DNA of 64,000 nt from Streptomyces angustmyceticus (GTDB taxonomy: Bacteria; Actinomycetota; Actinomycetes; Streptomycetales; Streptomycetaceae), in assembly GCF_019933235.1 (NCBI RefSeq), contig NZ_CP082945.1, positions 3,038,001-3,102,000 on the forward strand, written 5' to 3'. Below are positions 1-7,097 of the stretch, one piece after another. Positions within the stretch are counted from its first letter, which is position 1. The number at the start of each line of letters is the position of its first letter. The position numbers and the translations under genes were made by a program. The notes under the pieces were generated by a model that was not told the origin of the DNA, did no database searches, and saw only the letters and a program-made list of their open reading frames with translations.

Positions 1-447
1 GATCGCCTTCGTACGGGGCCGCAGGGCGTCGCGCACGGCCTTCGGGTCGGAGGTGTCGGCCACCGACCACTCGACGCCCCAGCGCTCGACGACCTTCGAG
101 ATGAGACGGAAGGTGCCGCCGTAGGCGTCGTTGGGGATGACGACGTGGTCGCCGGGCACGAGCAGGGTGCGCAGCAGGCAGTCCTCGGCGGCGAGGCCGG
201 AGGCGAAGGCGAGGCCGCGGCGGCCGCCGTCGAGGGCCGCGAGGTTCTCCTCCAGGGCGGTACGGGTCGGGTTGGCGCTGCGGCTGTACTCGTAGCCGCC
301 ACGGAGCCCGCCGACCCCGTCCTGCTTGTACGTGGATACCTGGTAGATGGGCGGTACCACCGCGCCGGTCGCCTCGTCGGGCTCCTGACCTGCGTGGATG
401 GCAACGGTTTCGAAATGCTGGTGGCGTGGTTCGCGCTGATCGCTCAT
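1..447 (-). CDS. metB: cystathionine gamma-synthase (5' part, runs off left edge)
   Basis: PLP-dependent transsulfuration enzyme that joins an activated homoserine to cysteine to give cystathionine for methionine synthesis; cytoplasmic. The visible 149 residues start at the ATG at 447 and hold the family's N-terminal signatures: HFETVAIHAGQEPD, PPIYQVSTY, the tyrosine/arginine segment YEYSRSANPTR that contacts cofactor phosphate in the neighbouring subunit, and the ASGLAAED turn. The Schiff-base lysine lies further on, outside the window. The gene is divergent from the next one. A cystathionine gamma-lyase cannot be fully excluded from this part alone, but the N-terminus fits MetB. Confidence 0.9.
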   Translation of the reverse strand, partial: MSDQREPRHQHFETVAIHAGQEPDEATGAVVPPIYQVSTYKQDGVGGLRGGYEYSRSANPTRTALEENLAALDGGRRGLAFASGLAAEDCLLRTLLVPGDHVVIPNDAYGGTFRLISKVVERWGVEWSVADTSDPKAVRDALRPRTKAI

Positions 448-668
448 GTCGCCGAGGGTAGTCGGCCCCGCGACCGAACTTTTCGGAACTTTCTGGTTGG
501 CTGGATAGTGGATACATGTGGGGGACCGCACACCGGCCCCCTCCGCGCCACCCCGCCCGCCCGCCGTCGCCTCACCACCCCCACCGCTCCCGTCGCACCC
601 CCGGGCCGCACCGCCCCGCCGGTGGCCGCCGCCTCCGCCCGCCGAGACAGGTACAGGACACACCCCCC

Positions 669-1829
669 ATGGATGCTCTGCTGGTTCTCCTCGCCGCGCT
701 CGCGCTCGGCGGCTTCGTCTTCCTGCCCTGGATGCGGCGCCGGCGGGCCGTGCAGCACACCCGGCAGGGCCTGGTGGTGGCCTCCGACCCGATGGCCGGC
801 TACGGCTTCGTCCCGCTGGAGGAACTCGACGTACGGCTGCCCGGCCCTGACCGGGAACTGGCGGACGCGCTGGCCGAGATGCGCCGCACCCACGACTGGC
901 GCCCGGCCGCCGCGCTATTGAAGGCCACCGGTGACGATTGGGAGCGCCGCTGGCAGCGGGTGCAGACCCTGGCCGGCGCCGCCGCGTTCGAGCTGGCCGC
1001 GGAGGAGGCGACGGAGCAGCAGCGGCGCGGCACCCCACCGGGGTACGGCGACGGCGGGCGCACCGGCGGCATCTGGCTGCGCACCTGGCGCGCGGAGGCC
1101 CCCAAGGACCCCGGCGGCGCCCAGACCCACGCCCAGTTCCTGGTCGTCCAGGCGCTGCGCGACCCGGGCTCGCCGGACTTCCGCATGATCCTCGAAGAGG
1201 CCCGAACGGTCTGCCGCGAGGCGGCGCTGCTGGCCCCCGGCAGCCCCATCCCGTACATCACGGAGCTGGCGGTCGCCCGCGGCCTGCACGACCGCCCCGC
1301 CGACTACGAAGAGCTCTGGTCCGAGGTCGCCCGGCGCGCCCCGCAGCACATGGGCGCCCACCTCGCCGCCCTCCCGTACTGGTCGCAGAAGTGGCACGGC
1401 TCACGCAAGGAGGCCGAGTCCTTCGCCGAGCGCACTGCGGCCGCCGCCCCCGCGGGCACCCTCCTCCCGGCCCTCCCGCTCTTCGCGGTGTACGAGCACC
1501 TCCCCGAGGCCAACATGGTCCGCAGCCTCTTCCAGAGCGCGGTCGTCGAGCGCGCCATCGAGGGCGCCCACTTCGCCCTTCGCGAGGCCCCCGACGACCA
1601 CCCCATGGCCCCGCACGTCCGCCACCTCCTGGTCTGGTTCCTGGTCCGCGCCGAGCGCTGGCCCGAGGCCATGGAACAGCTCCGCCTCGTCGACGGCCAC
1701 GTCGGCGCCGTCCCCTGGTCCTACGGCCACAGCCCCGCCGCCGAGTACGCCGCCTACCGCGCCCTGGCCATCGCCGGCTGGGAACAGCTGGGCGGCAACG
1801 GGGCGGGGTATCCGCCGGCGGGGGCGTAG
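669..1829 (+). CDS. membrane-anchored protein with helical-repeat (TPR-like) soluble region
   Basis: 386-residue protein of unknown function. The start is placed at the ATG at 669 because it opens directly into a hydrophobic segment (residues about 2-20, MDALLVLLAALALGGFVF) followed by RRRR, a typical N-in anchor; the frame is open further upstream, but that stretch is low-complexity Pro/Arg with no coding character. The rest is alpha-helical with repeated WR/EEA/ERWPEAMEQL-type segments resembling tetratricopeptide repeats, for example the last helices with VRAERWPEAMEQLRLV. No catalytic motif is recognised. It is divergent from metB and upstream of msrA. Function should not be guessed beyond a membrane-tethered scaffold-like protein. 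Confidence 0.75.
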   Translation: MDALLVLLAALALGGFVFLPWMRRRRAVQHTRQGLVVASDPMAGYGFVPLEELDVRLPGPDRELADALAEMRRTHDWRPAAALLKATGDDWERRWQRVQTLAGAAAFELAAEEATEQQRRGTPPGYGDGGRTGGIWLRTWRAEAPKDPGGAQTHAQFLVVQALRDPGSPDFRMILEEARTVCREAALLAPGSPIPYITELAVARGLHDRPADYEELWSEVARRAPQHMGAHLAALPYWSQKWHGSRKEAESFAERTAAAAPAGTLLPALPLFAVYEHLPEANMVRSLFQSAVVERAIEGAHFALREAPDDHPMAPHVRHLLVWFLVRAERWPEAMEQLRLVDGHVGAVPWSYGHSPAAEYAAYRALAIAGWEQLGGNGAGYPPAGA

Positions 1830-2099
1830 CCGGGGCCGGGCGTGACCGGGCAGAGGCGGAGCCGGGCGTTGCCGGGCGGGCCTAGCCGGGGGGGCGTAGC
1901 CGGGGCGGGGCCATGCAGGGCCGGGCAGGGCAGGGCCGGGCGGCGGCATCGGAATACCCCCCACCCCCACAGCGTTCCCGCCAGTGCCAGGCCGACCGTC
2001 ACCCCACCACCCGCGACCAGCAGCCCACGACCAGCAGCCCCGCAGCCCGGACCACCGAGCCCAGCCCGAGCGTCAGCCCCAGCCCAGGAGCCTGATCCC
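1830..2099. other. intergenic region upstream of msrA, GC-rich imperfect repeats
   Basis: No gene is supported here. The first 100 bases contain imperfect repeats built on gggcgtagccgggg and gggccgggcaggg. The remainder is C-rich and leads to the msrA start. An open frame continues through it in the msrA frame, but its Pro/Ala-rich translation is not conserved in MsrA. Confidence 0.5.
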
Positions 2100-2774
2100 A
2101 TGCTCTTCTCCCGCTTCAAGAACCACCTCCCCACGCCGGACGAAGCGCTCGAAGGGCGCCCCGAGCGGGCCTTCAGCGTCCCCGACCGGCACACCGTCCT
2201 CGGCAACCCCCTGCTCGGCCCGTACCCGGACGGCCTGGAGATCGCCGACTTCGGCCTGGGCTGCTTCTGGGGCGCCGAGCGGAAGTTCTGGCAGACCAAG
2301 GGCGTCTGGACCACCCTCGTCGGCTACCAGGGCGGCCACACCCCGAACCCCACCTACGAAGAGGTCTGCAGCGGCCACACCGGCCACACCGAGGCCGTCC
2401 GCGTCGTCTACGACCCCAAGACCGTCTCCTACGACCAGCTGCTGAAGCTCTTCTGGGAGTCCCACGACCCCACCCAGGGCTTCCGCCAGGGCAACGACGT
2501 CGGCACCCAGTACCGCTCCGCCATCTACACCCACTCCCCCGCCCAGCAACAGACCGCCGAAGCCTCCCGCGACGCCTATCGCACCACCCTCCGCAACGCC
2601 GGCTACACCGACATCACCACCGAAATCCTCCCCGCCGCCCCCACCCGCCCCTTCTACCCGGCAGAGGGCTACCACCAGCAGTACCTTTCAAGCAGCAAAA
2701 ACCCGAACGGGTACTGCGGGATCGGTGGGACGGGCGTGTCCTGCCCGGTCGGTGTCGCGAAGACAGATGGCTGA
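2100..2774 (+). CDS. msrA: peptide-methionine (S)-S-oxide reductase, 3' end replaced by an inserted element
   Basis: Reduces methionine-S-sulfoxide in proteins, using thioredoxin to recycle; cytoplasmic. 224 residues from the ATG at 2100, normal for the family. The catalytic cysteine is Cys55 in GCFWGAE. The recycling cysteines Cys206 and Cys215 lie in [14 protein letters not shown]. The last 29 residues, from residue 196 on, are not the original chromosomal end. They follow a 14-bp repeat (2673-2686) that recurs at 4443-4456 in front of a second, standard msrA tail (DKNPTG where this copy has SSSKNPNG, two residues longer). The two tails differ mostly at synonymous positions, so the enzyme is probably still functional. 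The stop overlaps the start of the next gene. Confidence 0.93.
   Translation: MLFSRFKNHLPTPDEALEGRPERAFSVPDRHTVLGNPLLGPYPDGLEIADFGLGCFWGAERKFWQTKGVWTTLVGYQGGHTPNPTYEEVCSGHTGHTEAVRVVYDPKTVSYDQLLKLFWESHDPTQGFRQGNDVGTQYRSAIYTHSPAQQQTAEASRDAYRTTLRNAGYTDITTEILPAAPTRPFYPAEGYHQQYLSSSKNPNGYCGIGGTGVSCPVGVAKTDG
2673..2686 (+). repeat. left 14-bp direct repeat of the msrA insertion (attL-like)
   Basis: CACCAGCAGTACCT, encoding His-Gln-Gln-Tyr-Leu of MsrA. It is identical to 4443-4456, with mismatches immediately on both sides, so the identity block is exactly 14 bp. Confidence 0.8.
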
Positions 2775-3105
2775 GCCCCTCTCCGACGAGGTCACGATCA
2801 CGCTTCAAGCCCTGCTGACCGGTGCACATCCAGTCAGCGGGGCTTTGCGCGCACAGATGCCGTACACGCGCGTGACGGGCAGGTGCGGCTGCGGCTGCGT
2901 GACAGTCGATCTCACGGTAGAACGCAACCAGGTGCCGCCGGCTCCGGCTCACGGCAACCCGGCGGCGGATGCCTGGTACGTCGTCCCGGAAGATGCCGGC
3001 GTCATGGTGTTCACGAAGGACGGATACCTCTCGCTCCTGGAGATCTACTCGGCCTCCAGCGAACCGATCACCAACTGGCCGGAACCACGCTTCGTCGAAC
3101 GCTGA
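2767..3105 (+). CDS. unknown 112-aa protein translationally coupled to msrA
   Basis: Start ATG at 2767 lies inside the last codons of msrA (ATGGCTGA overlap), an arrangement typical of translational coupling; no separate ribosome binding site is needed. The protein has a [12 protein letters not shown] segment (residues about 37-48), then a mixed beta region ending [17 protein letters not shown] and [11 protein letters not shown]. This small fold recurs in actinobacterial unknowns, but I cannot assign a function. It is element-borne and precedes the Shedu-domain gene on the same strand, 86 bp upstream. It could be a partner or regulator of that nuclease, or unrelated cargo; the sequence does not decide. 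Confidence 0.7.
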   Translation: MAEPLSDEVTITLQALLTGAHPVSGALRAQMPYTRVTGRCGCGCVTVDLTVERNQVPPAPAHGNPAADAWYVVPEDAGVMVFTKDGYLSLLEIYSASSEPITNWPEPRFVER

Positions 3106-3191
3106 GCCCCTCCCCGGCGACCGGGCCCGACGACGTCAACGACTCGGTTCGCTCAGCACGCAGCCCATTGTCAGTACCACGCGTCACACTC

Positions 3192-4406
3192 ATGCCCGTG
3201 AATGTGAGGTCTGACTTTGCGTTGCAGTTGCAGTTGCAGCACGTCGCCGCGCGTGCGGTGGATCCCCGGGTCAAAGACACCCTCGGAGCGGTGTTCAAAC
3301 ACATGGCCGGTGGCCGGAGCGGTCACCGCAGGGGCGGCAGAACACTCATCACTCTGCTGGAGAAAGTGCGTTCAACCGCAGGAACGGCGGATGAGTGGCA
3401 GGTCGTGCGACTGGTGCAAGACTCGCTGGACTATGCCGAGGGACGAATCCTCCGGCCGGACTTCGAGGAGCGGTACCAGCTGTTTCAGCGAACAACAGCG
3501 CCATTGAGTTCTCACCAGGACTACTTAGCACGGACGCTCTCCGCGAGTTTGAACTTCTTCGCGCAACTCGCCAACGACTACCTGGATCAGCATCCCGAGG
3601 CGAACCCGAGCGAGGTACTTGCTCATGTGGACTCCGTCGGCCGGGACGCCCGGTACATGCAGCAGTCGCAAGAGCGGCCTGGTCGCTATCGGATCCTTCG
3701 CGGCAGTGCCGAGGTAGCCGCGTGGCTTGAGCAAGTTTTCCACGAGCGGGTCGACGTGGAAGATCCGGAACGCACTGCTCGCCGCATCGTTATGTCCCCT
3801 GACTCGCTCGCAATTTTGGCAGCGGACAGGGAAGGGCAACTGCTTCTACGAGCCGCAGCGGTCCAGCGGCGCCGGCGAGGCCTCAAGGTACTACGCAAGA
3901 CGGCAGAAGACCCCGAAGCGAGCGAGAGGGATCTACAGCGCGCCCTGGACGGTCAGCACTGGATCTTCGGCGGACAGTTCGTAAGCCAAGCAGTGCAGCG
4001 CAGACTGGTTCCGGGCGACGAGGTCGACATCCCACTGATACGTGGGGACGGTGCACTACACATTGTCGAGTTGAAGCGCTCCATGAGCCTCCACGGTTCC
4101 CTCGTCAAAAGACACCGAGGATGTTGGGTACCGACGGCTGAAGTACACGACGCGGTGAGCCAAGCGGTGAACTACCTCGTGGGCTTGGACGAACATCGGC
4201 TCCGGATTCGAGACGAACTGGGCATCGAAACTCGCCGGGCAAGCGCCCTCGTACTGATCGGACACCCATCCGTACAGCCGGACGTAGCCGAGGAAGACAT
4301 CAATGAAGCCCTGCGCACGCTCAACACTCACATGAGCCGCGTCGAGGTCGTGACCTACAAGGAGTTGGTAGATAACGCAGAGCGTGCACTGAGCGGCTGG
4401 CAGTAG
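3192..4406 (+). CDS. Shedu-family (SduA/DUF4263) nuclease-domain protein, putative antiphage defence
   Basis: 404 residues from the ATG at 3192 (an in-frame GTG follows at 3198). The C-terminal third matches the Shedu core: a lead helix ERDLQRALDGQHWIFG, then DIPLI (Asp279), HIVELKRS (Glu293-x-Lys295) and AVSQAVNYL (Gln324), which together form a PD-(D/E)xK-type active site. The family ending ALVLIGHPS, LRTLNTHMSRVEVVTYKELVDNAER follows. Shedu proteins are single-gene antiphage systems that cleave DNA in tested cases. The N-terminal 200 residues (helical, including LSASLNFFAQLANDYLDQHP) are not a domain I recognise and probably act as sensor or oligomerisation module. GC is lower than in neighbours, indicating transfer. 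Confidence 0.85.
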   Translation: MPVNVRSDFALQLQLQHVAARAVDPRVKDTLGAVFKHMAGGRSGHRRGGRTLITLLEKVRSTAGTADEWQVVRLVQDSLDYAEGRILRPDFEERYQLFQRTTAPLSSHQDYLARTLSASLNFFAQLANDYLDQHPEANPSEVLAHVDSVGRDARYMQQSQERPGRYRILRGSAEVAAWLEQVFHERVDVEDPERTARRIVMSPDSLAILAADREGQLLLRAAAVQRRRRGLKVLRKTAEDPEASERDLQRALDGQHWIFGGQFVSQAVQRRLVPGDEVDIPLIRGDGALHIVELKRSMSLHGSLVKRHRGCWVPTAEVHDAVSQAVNYLVGLDEHRLRIRDELGIETRRASALVLIGHPSVQPDVAEEDINEALRTLNTHMSRVEVVTYKELVDNAERALSGWQ

Positions 4407-4409
4407 GGC

Positions 4410-4547
4410 ATGTTGACCTCTGAATGCTCCCTAGAGCGGGAGCACCAGCAGTACCTGGACAAGAACCCGACGGGCTACTGCGGCATCGGCGGCACGGGCG
4501 TCAGCTGCCCGGTGGGGGTGGCTCCGGCACCGGAAGGGGACAAGTAG
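4410..4547 (+). pseudogene. msrA': displaced original msrA 3' end
   Basis: In-frame remnant encoding [25 protein letters not shown] and a short PAPEGDK tail before TAG at 4545. It is the canonical end of streptomycete MsrA, cut off from its 5' part by the insertion. By chance or design it is open from an ATG at 4410 ([11 protein letters not shown]), giving a 45-codon frame, so a mini-protein with the two recycling cysteines could be made; nothing shows that it is. It begins three bases after the Shedu-gene stop codon. Confidence 0.85.
4443..4456 (+). repeat. right 14-bp direct repeat of the msrA insertion (attR-like)
   Basis: CACCAGCAGTACCT, identical to 2673-2686 and 1770 bp away. It marks the right boundary of the inserted segment and the start of homology to the msrA C-terminus. 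Confidence 0.8.
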
Positions 4548-4708
4548 CTGCCCGACCGCCCCCAGTGCTCCAGTCACCTCTGTGGCCGTGGCTGCCCGCC
4601 CTGGCCACAGACGGTTGTCCGAATCAATCACCGGCCGCCTTCAGGCCCTTTTCGGTCAGGAAGCCAGGACGAGCCACGAGGTCGCGCACGTCTCGTCACC
4701 ATGGAGAC

Positions 4709-5125
4709 ATGGTGACTTCGGGGGCGAGAAGCGGTCGGCTCGGCGGCTTGGGGCAATGGTGGGGCATCATCGCAGCGGCATTGCTGATCGCCGCGTGGAT
4801 CAACAAGGCAGCGGGGCCGGCGATTGTTGCCACCCTGTCAGCTCTGGTCCTGATCTGGTCTCTCTTCCAAGCGCCAGTGACATGCGGCGCCCCCATCAGA
4901 GGGCGGGAAGATGGTTGCCGTAACAACGCAACCGGACTCCTTATGGGCTGCCACATCCGCCAGCATCGTTGGCAGAAACTCAAGATGCTGATCCTTCGGC
5001 GCCAGGTCCGCACCTTCTGCTCAGGGCTGTTCACGGACGGCAAGGCCACCCTCGTGACGCTGGCTGCGATCGGCAGCTTTCTCTCCGGCCTCGTGGCCTT
5101 CATCCCCGGCGTGGCTCTCAACTGA
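4709..5125 (+). CDS. membrane protein with Cys/His-rich central motif
   Basis: 138 residues from the ATG at 4709. It has hydrophobic segments at about 14-52 (GQWWGIIAAALLIAAW and a second stretch) and at the C-terminus (LAAIGSFLSGLVAFIPG). Between them lies a basic, Cys/His-containing region: CGAPIRGREDGCRNN, GLLMGCHIRQHRWQKLK, and a later Cys. The CGAP...GCRNN...GCH..QH pattern suggests a small metal-binding knuckle, but no function is known to me. Part of the gene (from about 4811) is duplicated 3 kb downstream at 7819-8107. It lies in the accessory stretch just after the msrA insertion. Confidence 0.6.
   Translation: MVTSGARSGRLGGLGQWWGIIAAALLIAAWINKAAGPAIVATLSALVLIWSLFQAPVTCGAPIRGREDGCRNNATGLLMGCHIRQHRWQKLKMLILRRQVRTFCSGLFTDGKATLVTLAAIGSFLSGLVAFIPGVALN
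4811..5100 (+). repeat. upstream copy of a ~290-bp direct repeat
   Basis: It aligns with 7819-8107 at a constant offset of about 3008 bp. The best-conserved core is 4897-5040, including the stretch coding REDGCRNNATGLL and RQHRWQKL. Substitutions are scattered and a few small indels are present, so the copies are old. This copy is intact as coding sequence. Confidence 0.75.
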
Positions 5126-5245
5126 CCACTCTTGTGGCCGCCCAACAACAACTGGCGCTGCACAGCGGGTCACATGGCACCACAGGCTCGCTGGGACGGG
5201 GGCCTGCCCGCTCCCCCCCTCGGCGTGGCGCCGGCCGAAGGCTGA

Positions 5246-5647
5246 TCAGGTAGCCTGCGGTCCCGCGCCTGTACTGCGCGCCAGTTGATGCCACTCGTGC
5301 CCGCACCCTCCGGCGCAGTAGCGCTCACGTCGGCGGGTGTCGGCGGTGGCCAGCAGCGCGATCAACAGCCGAAACGCCCTGGGAAGGTCGTATGGCGGAA
5401 GTGCGGACATGTGGAGCCGCCATCGGGTCAGCATCACAGCCGGTGTGTACGTCGGGCGTATGCCGGAGCGCGCGATGGCCTCCTGGACGTCTTCCTCCGT
5501 CGCACGTGCCTGGATGCAGAAAAGCCCCAGCTCCCTGACAACCAGACGTTGCTCGGCCTCCGGACTACCGGCGAACCATGCCATGCCCTCCGCCATAGAA
5601 CGAAGCCCTTGGGCAAGCTCGTTAACGACTACCGCACGCTCGTGCAC
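5246..5647 (-). CDS. DUF5958 family protein
   Basis: 133 residues from the GTG at 5647; an in-frame ATG at 5701 would add 18 residues (MNCRSGELTAAWPEGDGG), but the purine-rich stretch just before the GTG and the family start (V..RAVVVNELAQGL) favour the GTG. Recognised features: NELAQGL, MAWF, the histidine/cysteine-free helical middle RPTYTPAVMLTRWRL, and the conserved ending FRLLIALLATADTRRRERYCAGGCGHEWH. The final CxxxCxHxWH may bind metal. DUF5958 proteins are common, uncharacterised streptomycete accessory proteins. It is convergent with 4709-5125 and divergent from the next gene. Confidence 0.75.
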   Translation of the reverse strand: MHERAVVVNELAQGLRSMAEGMAWFAGSPEAEQRLVVRELGLFCIQARATEEDVQEAIARSGIRPTYTPAVMLTRWRLHMSALPPYDLPRAFRLLIALLATADTRRRERYCAGGCGHEWHQLARSTGAGPQAT

Positions 5648-5962
5648 GCCCCCGTCCCCTTCCGGCCAGGCAGCCGTCAACTCCCCGCTCCTGCAATTCA
5701 AGCAGGGCCAGTCCTAACACCTCAGCAATGACGAATTCCTCCAGGACCGCGATGCGAAGCCTGACGGTCTCCGGGGGGGGCTTCCCGCCACTACTTCGCT
5801 GAGTGATCCTGCGAGGTGCCGAGTCTCCTCTGGCGACGCACCAGCTCACCTCCACCATGCCTCAGCGTCCCCGCGGATCAACCAAGCAGCGAGGCGACGC
5901 AACGGCATCGCCCGGCAGAGGAACAAGCCACGGGCAGCCGCATCCAAGCTACATTCGTACCC

Positions 5963-6541
5963 ATGAGCCCTTCCACAAGTGCACTGATCGTCGCTGTGGT
6001 CGGAGTCGCCGGCACTCTCTTGTCCGGTGTCTTGGCGCATCGCAGCACCCTGCGCTCCAAATCGATGGAACTCGGTCACGAGGAACAGCAGCGGTGCGAA
6101 GAGCGATTGGCGGAGGAGCGTCGTGAGGCCCTCAACGAACGGAGGGCCTCTTACGCGGCGCTCAACCAGCACTTGCGGCATTTTCACCAGGCGCTGTCAC
6201 GCCACTTCCTCGTACTTGAGGCAGGACACGCCAGTGCCCAGCAGACACAGGCACGCGAGGAGTCTCGACGAAATCTGCGCGAGGTATACGCAGAAGCACA
6301 GATGACGGTTCCTGACGATGTGCTGACCAGTGGCGGCAACCTCGTGCATCAGCTCCATCGCATCCATGTCCTGCTCTCTCAGCATGAGCAGGAGGCAACT
6401 ACCGACGAACCGCTGAGCGACATCAAGGAGCGGTTGGAACGCGCATCGGAGAGCCTGTACGAAGTGAGGCAGACGATGCGGCGGGATCTCGGTATCACCG
6501 AGCTGCCGATCCGCAGGCCTGACGGCTATGGCGCGACGTGA
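5963..6541 (+). CDS. single-pass membrane protein with coiled coil
   Basis: 192 residues from the ATG at 5963. One transmembrane helix at residues about 6-26 (ALIVAVVGVAGTLLSGVLAH) is followed by a charged coiled coil (MELGHEEQQRCEERLAEERREALNERR, split here over residues about 34-60). A helical domain ending in DIKERLERASESLYEVRQTMRRDL follows. This resembles the many small actinobacterial membrane/coiled-coil proteins of mobile regions whose job is unknown. The frame is open further upstream but without coding character. Isolated gene in the accessory stretch. Confidence 0.7.
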   Translation: MSPSTSALIVAVVGVAGTLLSGVLAHRSTLRSKSMELGHEEQQRCEERLAEERREALNERRASYAALNQHLRHFHQALSRHFLVLEAGHASAQQTQAREESRRNLREVYAEAQMTVPDDVLTSGGNLVHQLHRIHVLLSQHEQEATTDEPLSDIKERLERASESLYEVRQTMRRDLGITELPIRRPDGYGAT

Positions 6542-6597
6542 CCCGTTCCAGTCCCATAGCGCCTCACTCCGCAGGTGATCAGATTCGGGGCATAAAC

Positions 6598-6615
6598 CCG
6601 CCGTCCTTACGGCGG
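6598..6615. other. short perfect hairpin upstream of the DUF397 gene
   Basis: CCGCCGT and ACGGCGG form a 7-bp stem around CCTT, preceded by ATAAA. The layout resembles both a small terminator for the upstream gene and the GC-rich hairpin near the right end of some actinobacterial IS200/IS605 elements. There is no transposase or TnpB remnant nearby, so the second reading is only a possibility. Confidence 0.4.
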
Positions 6616-6643
6616 TACCAAGTCCATAGTTGACGGAGAGCCA

Positions 6644-6850
6644 ATGAACACACGCCAATGGATCAGGTCCAGCTACTGCGATTCGGCTGGGCTCGACTGC
6701 ATCGAAGTCGCCACGTGCGCCTACCCCTTGCCCTCTGTCTGGGTACGAGACAGCAAGATCCAGGCGGGTCCGCCGATCGTGGTGCCACCGAGCGCATGGT
6801 CCAGATTCATCGACGCCATCGAACACCTGGACCGGACCAGCTCAACATGA
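6644..6850 (+). CDS. DUF397 domain protein, orphan
   Basis: 68 residues; the start at 6644 is supported by GGAGAG eight bases upstream. It carries the DUF397 pattern: W-IRSSYC at the start, CIEVA, VWVRDSK in the middle and a final AWSRFIDAI. These small proteins are nearly always encoded beside an XRE/helix-turn-helix regulator of the BldB/WhiJ-like type and are thought to modulate it. No such partner lies in this window near it, which makes it an orphan in a mosaic region. Highly confident on family, little known of function. Confidence 0.85.
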   Translation: MNTRQWIRSSYCDSAGLDCIEVATCAYPLPSVWVRDSKIQAGPPIVVPPSAWSRFIDAIEHLDRTSST

Positions 6851-7097
6851 TCGGCACCATCGCCCCAGACCGATGGGCGTGAATCAGCCTTCCCTCGGAT
6901 CACGACAGAAGTCCGGGCGAGTGGGGTTCGCCTGGCATCACGCCCCCGGCCAGGACGGGAGGCACATTCGATCGCGACTCCCCTTACGTGCCCCATCTGC
7001 ACCCCAGCGGGCACGACGCGTGGCCCTCTACGGGAATAGTCGATCGGCACACGGGATGGCCGGATAGGCTGCGGCAATAAACGAGAGGGGCTGGAAC

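Larger units (their letters stand above)
2673..4456. mobile_element. small integrated element in the 3' end of msrA, with Shedu-type cargo
   Basis: About 1.77 kb lies between two exact copies of CACCAGCAGTACCT. Its left end completes the msrA frame with a recoded C-terminus. Its interior holds two genes (2767-3105 and 3192-4406), and its right end abuts the displaced original msrA tail. Base composition is visibly less GC-rich than the flanks, especially 3190-4400. No integrase, transposase or terminal inverted repeat is visible. Site-specific integration that regenerates the target 3' end is known for many integrative elements; here any recombinase must have acted from elsewhere or been lost. 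The structure is directly seen; the mechanism is inferred. Confidence 0.75.

Noticed and set aside
2883..3191. N-terminal extension of the Shedu frame
   Set aside because: It overlaps the coupled 112-aa gene in another frame and reads as low-complexity Arg/Gly; the domain start fits the ATG at 3192.
2673..4456. Transposon with terminal inverted repeats
   Set aside because: The ends show direct, not inverted, repeats and there is no transposase; the regenerated msrA end fits site-specific integration better.
4424..4708. N-terminal extension of the 4709 membrane protein gene
   Set aside because: This frame runs through the displaced msrA tail in the wrong phase; the protein character begins at 4709.
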